From Aquiflexum sp041751335 (GTDB lineage: Bacteria > Bacteroidota > Bacteroidia > Cytophagales > Cyclobacteriaceae): 37,833 nt of DNA. Of the stretch, positions 16,828 to 24,477 are shown one piece after another. The stretch's first letter is position 1. Each line of letters begins with the position of its first letter. A program made the position numbers and the translations under genes. Below the pieces are notes generated by a model. The model ran no database searches. It saw only the letters and a list, made by a program, of their open reading frames with translations, and was not told the DNA's origin. Location of the stretch: assembly GCF_041751335.1 (NCBI RefSeq), contig NZ_JBGSXS010000184.1, forward strand, positions 1 to 37,833, given 5' to 3'.

Positions 16828-18247
16828 AAGCTATGAAGTTTTTAATGACTGAAATATATTTTTTGATACCGCCCTTTCTTGGCAAAACAGTGGTGAGGGT
16901 ACTGTAATATACAGATTTAAATCGGTCTATAATGGATTGATGAAGAGGTACATCGACCTTTAAGTTATCATTTTCATCGTATAATTGAAAGGATATCTGT
17001 TTAAAACTTAACCCAAGGAGTAATTCCCATGGAGTGGTAAGAAGGGTCGAAAATTCTATTTTGTGGTGTCTTGAATCAATCAAAATATTTGTTTGGACTT
17101 TCATTAAATTTCCCTCTTCCAACTTTGTATTAGAAATTTGACTGTTGAATGTTGGGATATCCTCTAATCCATTGTTGAGTATAAGACTTAAATAAGGTTC
17201 AAGTCTCTTAAAATCCTGAAATTCAGCATATCTGAAAAATATAGCCAACTTGACTAACTGAAATTTTGAATTCAATTCAACAACTCCGGTAAAGACTGCT
17301 CTAAAACAATAAATATAATTGGGCTCTAAATTAGCTGTGGCAGAATGATCCATCTTCTCTCCATCTATTGGCATTTTTAAAAGGTAATTCTTTGCTTGGG
17401 CATATCCCATGTTGATCAATTCCCTTGCATTGATTTTATTCAAGAAAAAATCTGGGTCAAGAGGTAATGCTATTGGAGATTTAAAGACAAATAACTTAGG
17501 AGAACTTAGGGAATCATCATTTCCCATTTCATTTAAATCACTTTTTTTGATTAGTTCAATTTGCTTGTATTCTTCCAAAAGTCCCCCACTTGCACTCATC
17601 TCAATCATATGAACATATTGATGGAAGGCACCTTGAAGATAAGTTGGACTATTTCCTATTGCCCAAACCAACCAAAGCTCATCTGCTCCTTGATTAACTC
17701 CTTCCATAAGATTTGCATCTTTGATCCAAACTGCATCAGTATACCAGGATTCACCTATTTGGATGGCGGGCATAAAAATCGGAAGGGAAACTCCTGCTAT
17801 TAAATGGTCTTCTGTGACCAATTCATTAGAAATGGCTTCTATGGATTTGGTTGAAAAATTACAGACATTGAATGTAGCGTTGAATCTTTTATTCGAATTG
17901 ATTTTCCCGATGTCTATTCCAAGGTGTGGAAAAACCTTTGCCCTGATATTATCTGCATCTGCAAAGCCCTTCATTTTAAAAGGTCTGAGATAACTCCTCG
18001 CCTTTTTACCTGATATAAAGTCCGTCAATTTTAATGATCTCCACCTTTTGGCTATTTCCTTTGGCAGCAATCCACTTGCCAACATGGCAGTATTGAAAAT
18101 CCCTCCTGAGGTTCCGTCAATATGCTGAAATTCTACTCCTTCTTCCTCCAAAGCCATCAATACCCCTGCCTGATAGGCAACTCTTAGTCCACCTCCCGCC
18201 AAAATTAAAGACCTGAATTTTTGAGATTTAGGTTCGTCTATTTTCAT
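16817..18247 (-). CDS. Patatin-like phospholipase
   Basis: This 476-residue protein has an N-terminal patatin domain (about 12-285). The oxyanion-hole loop GGGLR is at 18-22, the nucleophile S47 is in GTSGG, and the dyad aspartate is probably D171 in YTDAVW. In most patatins that Asp is followed by Gly (DGG or DGA); here it is DAV. Patatins deacylate phospholipids or other acyl esters. The C-terminal 190 residues form an extra domain I do not recognise. No signal peptide is present, so it is probably cytosolic or membrane-peripheral. It overlaps the DUF4345-like gene by 4 bases and the phosphoesterase by 11. Confidence 0.88.
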   Translation of the reverse strand: MKIDEPKSQKFRSLILAGGGLRVAYQAGVLMALEEEGVEFQHIDGTSGGIFNTAMLASGLLPKEIAKRWRSLKLTDFISGKKARSYLRPFKMKGFADADNIRAKVFPHLGIDIGKINSNKRFNATFNVCNFSTKSIEAISNELVTEDHLIAGVSLPIFMPAIQIGESWYTDAVWIKDANLMEGVNQGADELWLVWAIGNSPTYLQGAFHQYVHMIEMSASGGLLEEYKQIELIKKSDLNEMGNDDSLSSPKLFVFKSPIALPLDPDFFLNKINARELINMGYAQAKNYLLKMPIDGEKMDHSATANLEPNYIYCFRAVFTGVVELNSKFQLVKLAIFFRYAEFQDFKRLEPYLSLILNNGLEDIPTFNSQISNTKLEEGNLMKVQTNILIDSRHHKIEFSTLLTTPWELLLGLSFKQISFQLYDENDNLKVDVPLHQSIIDRFKSVYYSTLTTVLPRKGGIKKYISVIKNFIAYEI

Positions 18248-18654
18248 TTTCTTTTAATTTTAGAATAAGAAAAACTGAAAATTACCATCCAACCAATAGC
18301 TTCATAAAACATGAAAAACATGGTCAGGTAGCTTGGTTTGCCATCAAATACCCAAGAAAATATTCTCGCCAAAATTCCAAGTCCCATGATGGTCAAAAAA
18401 ACCCTGTTGAATTTGAAATCAGAAAAAATTTCCTTCACAAACAAAAATGAAAACAGCCCAAATCCCAATTCCAATGCTCTCAAAAACCTATACTGAGACA
18501 ACAAATTGATCCGTTCAAAATCCGGTAATTGAACTAAATTCAAATTGAACATCATTTCAAAATCCCAAGATGGATAGATAAATGCTCCCCAAACCCCTGC
18601 AAGAACTACAAGTCCTATATAGGTAAAAAAGAAAAAATAACTGGCTTTTTTCAT
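18244..18654 (-). CDS. Small four-TM protein, DUF4345-like
   Basis: This 136-residue protein has four hydrophobic segments. The QYRFLRALELGFGL segment followed by a central RIFSW...DGKPS resembles DUF4345, a family of unknown function. It overlaps both operon neighbours by 4 bases (ATGA), so it is probably made in step with the patatin. A role as membrane anchor or transporter for the pathway's lipid-like substrate is possible but unproven. Confidence 0.6.
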   Translation of the reverse strand: MKKASYFFFFTYIGLVVLAGVWGAFIYPSWDFEMMFNLNLVQLPDFERINLLSQYRFLRALELGFGLFSFLFVKEIFSDFKFNRVFLTIMGLGILARIFSWVFDGKPSYLTMFFMFYEAIGWMVIFSFSYSKIKRK

Positions 18655-19028
18655 TTCGGGTTGAGTGTTTTGATATAATATAGAAATAATAAGCCTGAGA
18701 AAAGATCAAAAATTGCCACACCGGAAGCCATCCATGAAAACAAACCGTTAAGGACTCCTAAACTAACAGCTACAAAAGCACCAAGTTTTTGCATGGCACA
18801 CCAGAAAACCGCAACTGAGCTTGTATGTGTGTTGTAAACTGTATGTAACATCATACTACCAAACAAAGCCATAAACATCCCTACTATGGCAAATAAGTGA
18901 CTAGAAATAGGAAAAACCTCCGCGCCAATTACTTTCAACACAAATGCCGGCATAAAAACCTGCGATAACCCTGATATAATCGTTATGACAGATATGGCAA
19001 TAACGATGAGTGTTAAGTTCTTTTTCAT
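18651..19028 (-). CDS. Small four-TM protein of unknown function
   Basis: This 125-residue protein has four membrane segments (about 5-28, 43-62, 73-93, 97-118) and very short loops. I recognise no enzymatic motif; the general plan resembles the DUF4345/DoxX group of small membrane proteins. It overlaps the next gene by 4 bases and follows the third membrane-protein gene by 22 bases. Being the middle member of three consecutive small membrane proteins, it may form a hetero-oligomer with them (inference). Confidence 0.55.
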   Translation of the reverse strand: MKKNLTLIVIAISVITIISGLSQVFMPAFVLKVIGAEVFPISSHLFAIVGMFMALFGSMMLHTVYNTHTSSVAVFWCAMQKLGAFVAVSLGVLNGLFSWMASGVAIFDLFSGLLFLYYIKTLNPK

Positions 19029-19050
19029 GGGATTGAATAAAGGTGCGATT

Positions 19051-19533
19051 TTATTTCTTTTTTGCTTTTGCGATGAAAAAATACATGGTTATACCCCACA
19101 TGATGGTCAGAATGACCCACCTCAAATCATTGAGATACATCCATTCATTCAGCAATTCCTGAAGTGTGGCCTCGTCGCTAACACCATCTATAAAATGGTT
19201 GTTTATTCTTTCAATATAAGCCTGTTGAATAATAACCGGTGCCAATAATCCCGGAATCCAGGCAATTGGGACCCACATGAGGGAGGTTTTCCATTCACTG
19301 ATCAACATGATGACCAAACAAACTGCCATGATAGGAATGGTAATAAAGAAGAATTTAGTGGCTAGTGTTGTTTGGGGAATGATCGCGTCATAGTAATTAT
19401 CCAAGTTTAGCGTAGAAGGGTAATTTGGAAACCAGAAAAAATGCAAAGACCAAAACATCCCGAGATAAATGGATGCACAGAAAAATATATAGGCATTACT
19501 AAGGTCTACAACTGTTTGTTTTAGAGGATTCAT
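19051..19533 (-). CDS. Four-TM protein, possibly DUF1772-like
   Basis: This protein of about 160 residues has four hydrophobic segments: near 12-35, 57-79, 87-105 and 138-155. The length and pattern resemble DUF1772 (anthrone-oxygenase-like) membrane proteins, but I am not certain. The frame is open further upstream to 19680, which would overlap the decarboxylase-like gene by 119 bases and add a non-family N-terminus. I prefer the ATG at 19533, which leaves a 28-base gap and starts directly before the first membrane segment. It is the first of three small membrane proteins in the operon. Confidence 0.6.
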   Translation of the reverse strand: MNPLKQTVVDLSNAYIFFCASIYLGMFWSLHFFWFPNYPSTLNLDNYYDAIIPQTTLATKFFFITIPIMAVCLVIMLISEWKTSLMWVPIAWIPGLLAPVIIQQAYIERINNHFIDGVSDEATLQELLNEWMYLNDLRWVILTIMWGITMYFFIAKAKKK

Positions 19534-19561
19534 AGTGGAGGTGAATTTAAAAGATGAAGGA

Positions 19562-20449
19562 TTACTTGATTTTATATTTTTCATAATCAGTGATGGAAGG
19601 GTCTGGTAACCAATCCTCACTAAGACCAAGCTCAATGATACTTTCCAGTCCTTCGGGCATTTCCTTTGGTGGCTCATCATAAGTCATAAACCAACTTTCA
19701 AAATGATCATCCAAAATCCCCAACGTCTTGGGCATAAATACTGTGAAAAATGGATCGGGATTAATATCAATATCCCTTAGAAAAGAAACATTGGGATGAT
19801 CACCTACGTAAAGGTCGGCTTTAGCTTTTCCAAATAAATTTACCCCGGCTTTGGTATCAAAATAGATATAAGAAGCCATTAGCATATTTCTAAACCTGCA
19901 ATAATTAGTAGCACCGACTTTCAATCTTATGGAAGGACTTTTTGGTCTCTCAATTTCAATTCTGAACACAAACTGTCCATCTTTTTCATATTGGCTACTG
20001 ACAGTTTTTTCAGAAATCTTAAAATCCAGATTTGCTAAGTGCTTAGGCATACCCCAAATTCCTTTGCCACCCTTTACAGATACTTCTGAGCTTACAGGCA
20101 AATCGAGGATATATTGACCTGTTCCATATTTTTTGAGCATCATGGAGTTCAGAATTCGAGGGGCAGGTTTGGGACCTTTTGTACAACCTATAGCAATGCT
20201 ATATTCTATGTATTTGCCGATGCTAGTGTCTACATAGTCAATAACGGTTATCAAAAGTGCCGCTCTTCCATTTGGCAACTTCATGGCATGGATTTCATTT
20301 CCAGGCAGCAAAGCGTTGGCTTTTTCCCAGTCACAGGTAAAGCCTGCCATTATCGCAGGGGAATTACGCGCACTGACGGGCATTTGGTAGGGTATTCCGT
20401 CTACAAGGGCGTATCTACCCTCATATTGTTTGATCCTTTTAGGAGGCAT
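19562..20449 (-). CDS. Acetoacetate decarboxylase-like protein
   Basis: This 295-residue protein belongs to the acetoacetate decarboxylase superfamily. The Schiff-base lysine is probably K136 in GIWGMPKHLA, which aligns with the known YPKKL active-site peptide of the clostridial enzyme. The conserved acid of the YIEYSI strand is E82. The second lysine of the classic PKK pair is His here (H137). Many relatives are aldolases or dehydratases rather than decarboxylases, so the reaction is open. It is the second gene of the operon, 12 bases after the hydrolase gene. Its association with a GMC oxidase suggests work on a keto product (inference). Confidence 0.82.
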   Translation of the reverse strand: MPPKRIKQYEGRYALVDGIPYQMPVSARNSPAIMAGFTCDWEKANALLPGNEIHAMKLPNGRAALLITVIDYVDTSIGKYIEYSIAIGCTKGPKPAPRILNSMMLKKYGTGQYILDLPVSSEVSVKGGKGIWGMPKHLANLDFKISEKTVSSQYEKDGQFVFRIEIERPKSPSIRLKVGATNYCRFRNMLMASYIYFDTKAGVNLFGKAKADLYVGDHPNVSFLRDIDINPDPFFTVFMPKTLGILDDHFESWFMTYDEPPKEMPEGLESIIELGLSEDWLPDPSITDYEKYKIK

Positions 20450-20461
20450 AGTTTGTTCATT

Positions 20462-21481
20462 TTAGGACTTGTTTAGTTCATCAACCATAAGCGGAAATAC
20501 ATCTATATGAGAATTTTTGCCAAAAAAAACATCTAAATGGCTATACTCCTCCAATAGATACAACCGATGGACGCCAGGGTCCATCCTCTCTAAGTATTCG
20601 AAAGTATTTTTTTGACTGTCAGGGAGAAAACAAAGGTTTTTTACCCCACTGAACAGAACTATTCTAGCATTGGGTTTAAAATTATCAGGCGCATACGTTT
20701 GGTCGGTACTTTTATCTTTTGGAACCAGTACACCAGTATTGATACAGGACCTGATATGCCTGAAAAAGGATAAAGGAACATCTGCAAATTCATATTGAAT
20801 CCACTCTTTAGTTTTCTCGTTCAGGTTTTTCAATAGCCATAGCGCAGGAAATCCAGAACCGTATGTGAAGCTTACGAACTTCCCCACTAAAGTATCTTTT
20901 TCTGGATGGGTCACTTTGACCAGTTTTCTGAGCATTTTGGTTTTGAAATCAGGTGCTTCCAAACCCCATTGTGGATTGATGAAGTCAAACATAGTGTTGA
21001 CAATGGGTACCAAAAACTTTAACTTAAAGATTGACCATTTGGGTACAACTGGATGAAGGGAAACTGCATTGCTTATGATGGTCGTCACTTGAGGAACCAA
21101 TCCCAAAGAAACAGAAATCATAAAACTTGTACTGCCCTGACAATGTATAATGGCTTTGAATTCATTATGTCCGGTCAATTCTACGATCTTTTGAACTGCA
21201 GCAGGATGGTCATTTCTGGCAACAATATCCAAATCCCATTCATTTGGTTCCAAATCTATACTTGCTCTCCAGTTTTCAAGCCAAACATCATATCCGTCTT
21301 CGTATAAGGCTTGAATGATATTTTTTTCCGTGGGAGCATTGAATATGTTTGCCCGAACCCCGGCTCCATGCACCAATAATACCGGCCCTTTGACTGTAGG
21401 TTTTTCAGACTTGAAATGCCAAAGATTCAATGGAAAACCATCAAGAGCTTTAAATTCTATAATATCAAATTTATCCATCAT
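20462..21481 (-). CDS. Alpha/beta hydrolase with PhaC-like Cys nucleophile motif
   Basis: This 339-residue alpha/beta-hydrolase-fold protein has an oxyanion region LLVHGAG (35-41) and a nucleophile elbow HCQGS at 113-117. The expected Ser is replaced by C114, as in PHA synthases (GxCxG) and dienelactone hydrolases. H315 in EYSHLDVFFG is the probable catalytic histidine. The loop where the acid is usually found reads SGVKNLCFLPD, so the acid is uncertain. It is the first gene of the eight-gene operon. In other genomes similar domains are fused to cholesterol-oxidase-like GMC enzymes, matching the last gene here. The start could also be Met2 at 21478. Confidence 0.8.
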   Translation of the reverse strand: MMDKFDIIEFKALDGFPLNLWHFKSEKPTVKGPVLLVHGAGVRANIFNAPTEKNIIQALYEDGYDVWLENWRASIDLEPNEWDLDIVARNDHPAAVQKIVELTGHNEFKAIIHCQGSTSFMISVSLGLVPQVTTIISNAVSLHPVVPKWSIFKLKFLVPIVNTMFDFINPQWGLEAPDFKTKMLRKLVKVTHPEKDTLVGKFVSFTYGSGFPALWLLKNLNEKTKEWIQYEFADVPLSFFRHIRSCINTGVLVPKDKSTDQTYAPDNFKPNARIVLFSGVKNLCFLPDSQKNTFEYLERMDPGVHRLYLLEEYSHLDVFFGKNSHIDVFPLMVDELNKS

Positions 21482-21957
21482 ATAATTTTAAAAATAAACT
21501 TTAAATTAATATAAAAAATTGTGAAAACATTAAATGCAATTATATTTTACAAATGAAGTCCGAAAAAATTCTAGATGCCATCTCATAAAAAAAAATATCT
21601 AAAAATATGAGACTAAATCAGAGGAGATTTTTTATCAAAATATCCGTGCATTGAATTTTTCGGTCCAGTATATAAAAGAGAAACAGTTCTTACTATTTTT
21701 CATTGAAATAAAGGAATTGGAATGACCTGTTTCAAGTAATTTCTTAAATGCAAGAGACATGAAACCTTTGAAAATTACCTAAGAAAGTAATTTGAATACT
21801 TTTTTGAAGACAGTAAAAAATATTTCATATATTATATTTTGTAGTATAAGTTTTTTTTAGTAATAAATTTTGAAATACTATTATTTATACCTTATTTTCA
21901 TACAGTTATTCACCCAAAAATATTGAATTTTAGTCACCCTCTAATCTCAATAATAGC
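21482..21957. other. Divergent intergenic region, very AT-rich
   Basis: This 476-base gap must hold the promoter of the eight-gene minus-strand operon and that of the plus-strand gene at 21958. No ORF of useful length, RNA gene or strong inverted repeat was seen, and no exact TTTG / TAnnTTTG promoter at good spacing. Its length, for an otherwise compact genome, suggests regulation. Confidence 0.4.
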
Positions 21958-22461
21958 ATGAAAAATTTAATCACGAGGATATTTACATTAGCAGTAATTG
22001 TTTTTGTTTTATTCCAAATTCAAAATTTAACCGCTCAGACTCTAGCCCCTTTTCCAGCAAAATATTCTTTTGTGAATGTATCTGAAATCGGGGAGTTAAA
22101 GAATAGTTATAATAGTGTTCAAGAAGTAATTATTCCTTCATTAGGTACTGAATATGCTTCGTCACATTTTCTTCCTATTCCTTTTGAGGGTTTATTACAT
22201 TCATTTGAAAAGATAGGCTTTGGTAAGAATCATTTGGTGATGATCAGTATCTTTCTTTCGGCATTTTTCCTGGTAATTTCTCATAAGAATAAATTTGAAA
22301 CTGAAATCTATGAGTTTTATCACAGAACTCCATCAGGAGAAGTGTTATTTGAAAATGTTGAAGTGGCCAAAACCCATGAATTTAAAAGTTTTATAGCTTT
22401 AAGTATGAAAATTATGGGAATGATAACAGGACTTATTGCAATTTTTTTAATCGTGTATTAG
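21958..22461 (+). CDS. Small exported or membrane protein of unknown function
   Basis: This 167-residue protein starts with a signal peptide (about 1-26, ending LTAQ). A periplasmic stretch follows, then two membrane segments near residues 92-108 and 142-166. I recognise no family. It is a single gene, with a long AT-rich upstream region and a series of hairpins ending in a terminator downstream. It is divergent from the eight-gene operon and may share its control region. Confidence 0.65.
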   Translation: MKNLITRIFTLAVIVFVLFQIQNLTAQTLAPFPAKYSFVNVSEIGELKNSYNSVQEVIIPSLGTEYASSHFLPIPFEGLLHSFEKIGFGKNHLVMISIFLSAFFLVISHKNKFETEIYEFYHRTPSGEVLFENVEVAKTHEFKSFIALSMKIMGMITGLIAIFLIVY

Positions 22462-22482
22462 ATTGATTTCAATAAAGATTTG

Positions 22483-22532
22483 AAAGACTTGATAAAGTCT
22501 TTATAAAAAACCAATTTTTTAATCATAATTGG
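22483..22532 (+). repeat. Two hairpins before the terminator
   Basis: The first hairpin pairs AAAGACTT (22483-22490) with AAGTCTTT (22495-22502) around GATA. The second pairs CCAATT (22511-22516) with AATTGG (22527-22532). Both lie between the stop at 22461 and the terminator at 22539. They could protect the mRNA end or assist termination; function is inferred. Confidence 0.45.
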
Positions 22533-22538
22533 TGGAAG

Positions 22539-22569
22539 GGCCTACTGTAGCAATACAGTGGCCTTTTTT
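22539..22569 (+). terminator. Rho-independent terminator
   Basis: The stem GGCC-T-ACTGTA / TACAGT-GGCC (22539-22549 with 22554-22563, one bulged T) has loop GCAA and is followed by six T (22564-22569). It ends the transcript of the small membrane protein. Confidence 0.9.
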
Positions 22570-22665
22570 CATTTTAATCCTTTCAAAAGCCATTTTTGGT
22601 ATGGGTATTTTTTATATTAGGGATCTTGATTCTATCTTTAAATAATATTTCAAACCAAAAAACAA

Positions 22666-23814
22666 ATGAACCGAAAAATCAATGTAGCCATAGTAGGAAC
22701 AGGCTTTATAGGTCCTGCACACCTTGAAGCATTAAGAAGGCTTCCAAATATTGAGGTGACTGCCTTGTGTGAGGTGAACATCGATCTGGCCAGAGAAAAG
22801 GCTGAACTTTTAGGAATCCCAAATGCCTACACTTTTGAGGAGATGCTTCAGCAAAATGACATTGACATAGTACATATCTGTACTCCTAATTTTCTACACT
22901 TTCCGCAATCAAAAGCAGTTTTGTTAGCTGGAAAACATGTGCTTTGTGAAAAACCTTTAGCAACAAAAATTGAAGAGGCCGAAGAACTTGTCTCGCTTGC
23001 CAAAGAAAAAGGTTTGGTCAATGCTGTTCACTTTAATCTTCGATATTATCCCATGGTTCGTCAAATGAAAACCATGAGAGAGGCTGGCGAATTGGGAGAT
23101 GTTTACAGTATTATGGGCTCATACCTTCAAGATTGGCTTTATCTCAATACAGATTATAATTGGAGATTAGAACCCGATAAGTCCGGAGATTCCAGAGCAA
23201 TAGCGGATATAGGCTCCCACTTATTGGATTTGACTGAATATGTCACAGGATTGAGAGTAACCGAAGTGATGGCAGATTTCTCTACCGTTCACAAAACAAG
23301 ATTGAAGCCTTTAAAACCAATAGAAACCTATTCAGGTAAAATGCTACAGGAATCAGATTACGCCGAGGTGCCCATCAATACCGAAGATCATGCTACCGTG
23401 ATGTTACGTTTTGATAACGGCAACAAAGGTTCTGTTACAGTTAGTCAAGTCAATGCAGGCCGTAAAAACCGTTTAAACATTGAAATTGCTGGTTCTAAGG
23501 CGAATTTTGAATGGTGTTCTGAAAGACCTAATGAAATGTGGATCGGAAAAAGAGAAACGGCCAATCAACAACTTATGAAAGACCCTTCACTTTTTTCCAG
23601 AGAAGCAGCAGGTTTAATCAGCTTTCCTGGTGGACACAACGAGGGTTTTCCGGATACTTCCAAGCAAATGTTCAAAGAAGTATATGAAGCAGTAAGAGGA
23701 GGCAAACAACCAACTAAACCAACGTACCCAACTTTTGAGGATGGATTAAGAGAGTTGATCATCTGTGAAAGGATCATCGAAAGCCACAGAAAACAAGCTT
23801 GGGTGAAAATTTAA
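22666..23814 (+). CDS. Gfo/Idh/MocA family oxidoreductase
   Basis: This 382-residue NAD(P)-dependent oxidoreductase has an N-terminal Rossmann domain with VGTGFIG at 10-16 and the family CEKPLA motif (about residues 94-99), whose Lys is catalytic. A C-terminal alpha/beta domain binds the substrate, typically a sugar or inositol. The HFNLRYYP stretch after the EKP region is common in sugar-dehydrogenase members. There is no Tat signal, so it is cytosolic. It is a single gene with an A-rich leader, typical of Bacteroidota translation starts. The substrate cannot be read from the sequence. Confidence 0.92.
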   Translation: MNRKINVAIVGTGFIGPAHLEALRRLPNIEVTALCEVNIDLAREKAELLGIPNAYTFEEMLQQNDIDIVHICTPNFLHFPQSKAVLLAGKHVLCEKPLATKIEEAEELVSLAKEKGLVNAVHFNLRYYPMVRQMKTMREAGELGDVYSIMGSYLQDWLYLNTDYNWRLEPDKSGDSRAIADIGSHLLDLTEYVTGLRVTEVMADFSTVHKTRLKPLKPIETYSGKMLQESDYAEVPINTEDHATVMLRFDNGNKGSVTVSQVNAGRKNRLNIEIAGSKANFEWCSERPNEMWIGKRETANQQLMKDPSLFSREAAGLISFPGGHNEGFPDTSKQMFKEVYEAVRGGKQPTKPTYPTFEDGLRELIICERIIESHRKQAWVKI

Positions 23815-23879
23815 TATTTTATGGGACAACTAATCCAATTATTTTGAGTTAATCAACTTAAACAATAAAACAATTTACC

Positions 23880-24395
23880 ATGAAAAAAACAATTTTTGCA
23901 AAGTTTAGTATCTTGACCATGACCTTTGCTTTGATAGCTGCCCTGGCTATTGCACAAGATGAAAAACCAAGTCCTGCCCGAACAGCCGAAGGAACCATCA
24001 ACGGTGCCAAAATCACCATCAATTACAGTAGCCCCGCAGTAAAGGGCCGTGTAATTTGGGGAGATTTAGTGCCGGTTGGACAGGTATGGAGAGCAGGTGC
24101 CAATGATGCCACCACTTTTGAAACTTCAAAGGACATCAAAGTGCAGGGGCAAACCCTGCCAGCGGGTAAATATTCTATCTTTGTTATCCCAAATGAAGGT
24201 GAATCCACTTTGATTTTCAATAAAGTTGCCAAACAATGGGGTGCTTACTCCTATGACGAAAGTCAGGATGCCTTGAGAGTTAATATTCCATCCAACTTTG
24301 GTGACAAAATGGAGGAAAGATTGGTATATGAAGTGAAAAATGACCGTGTAGAAATGAGATGGGAATATTATAAAAGTTTTGCAAAAATTGAATAA
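23880..24395 (+). CDS. DUF2911 exported protein
   Basis: This 171-residue protein has a signal peptide (cleavage probably after ALAIA, near residue 25). The mature part matches DUF2911: PSPARTAEGTINGAKI, VKGRVIWGDLVPVG, VWRAGANDATTFE and LPAGKYSIFVIP. DUF2911 proteins are small periplasmic or outer-membrane-associated beta-rich proteins common in Bacteroidota, with unknown function. It lies 65 bases after the Gfo/Idh/MocA gene and ends at a strong terminator. The two genes could share a transcript, since no terminator lies between them. Confidence 0.88.
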   Translation: MKKTIFAKFSILTMTFALIAALAIAQDEKPSPARTAEGTINGAKITINYSSPAVKGRVIWGDLVPVGQVWRAGANDATTFETSKDIKVQGQTLPAGKYSIFVIPNEGESTLIFNKVAKQWGAYSYDESQDALRVNIPSNFGDKMEERLVYEVKNDRVEMRWEYYKSFAKIE

Positions 24396-24418
24396 TCTAT
24401 CATTTGAATAAATTCTGG

Positions 24419-24459
24419 CCACTGATTCTTATGAATTTCAAAAGAATCAGTGGTTTTTT
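24419..24459 (+). terminator. Rho-independent terminator after the DUF2911 gene
   Basis: A perfect 12-bp stem (CCACTGATTCTT 24419-24430 with AAGAATCAGTGG 24442-24453), an 11-base loop and six T (24454-24459). It stands only 18 bases before the HrpB start. Confidence 0.95.
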
Positions 24460-24477
24460 AATTTAATTCCACCGAAC

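Noticed and set aside
19534..19680. Longer N-terminus for the membrane protein at 19051-19533
   Set aside because: It would overlap the decarboxylase-like gene by 119 bases and the added residues look like a frame shadow.
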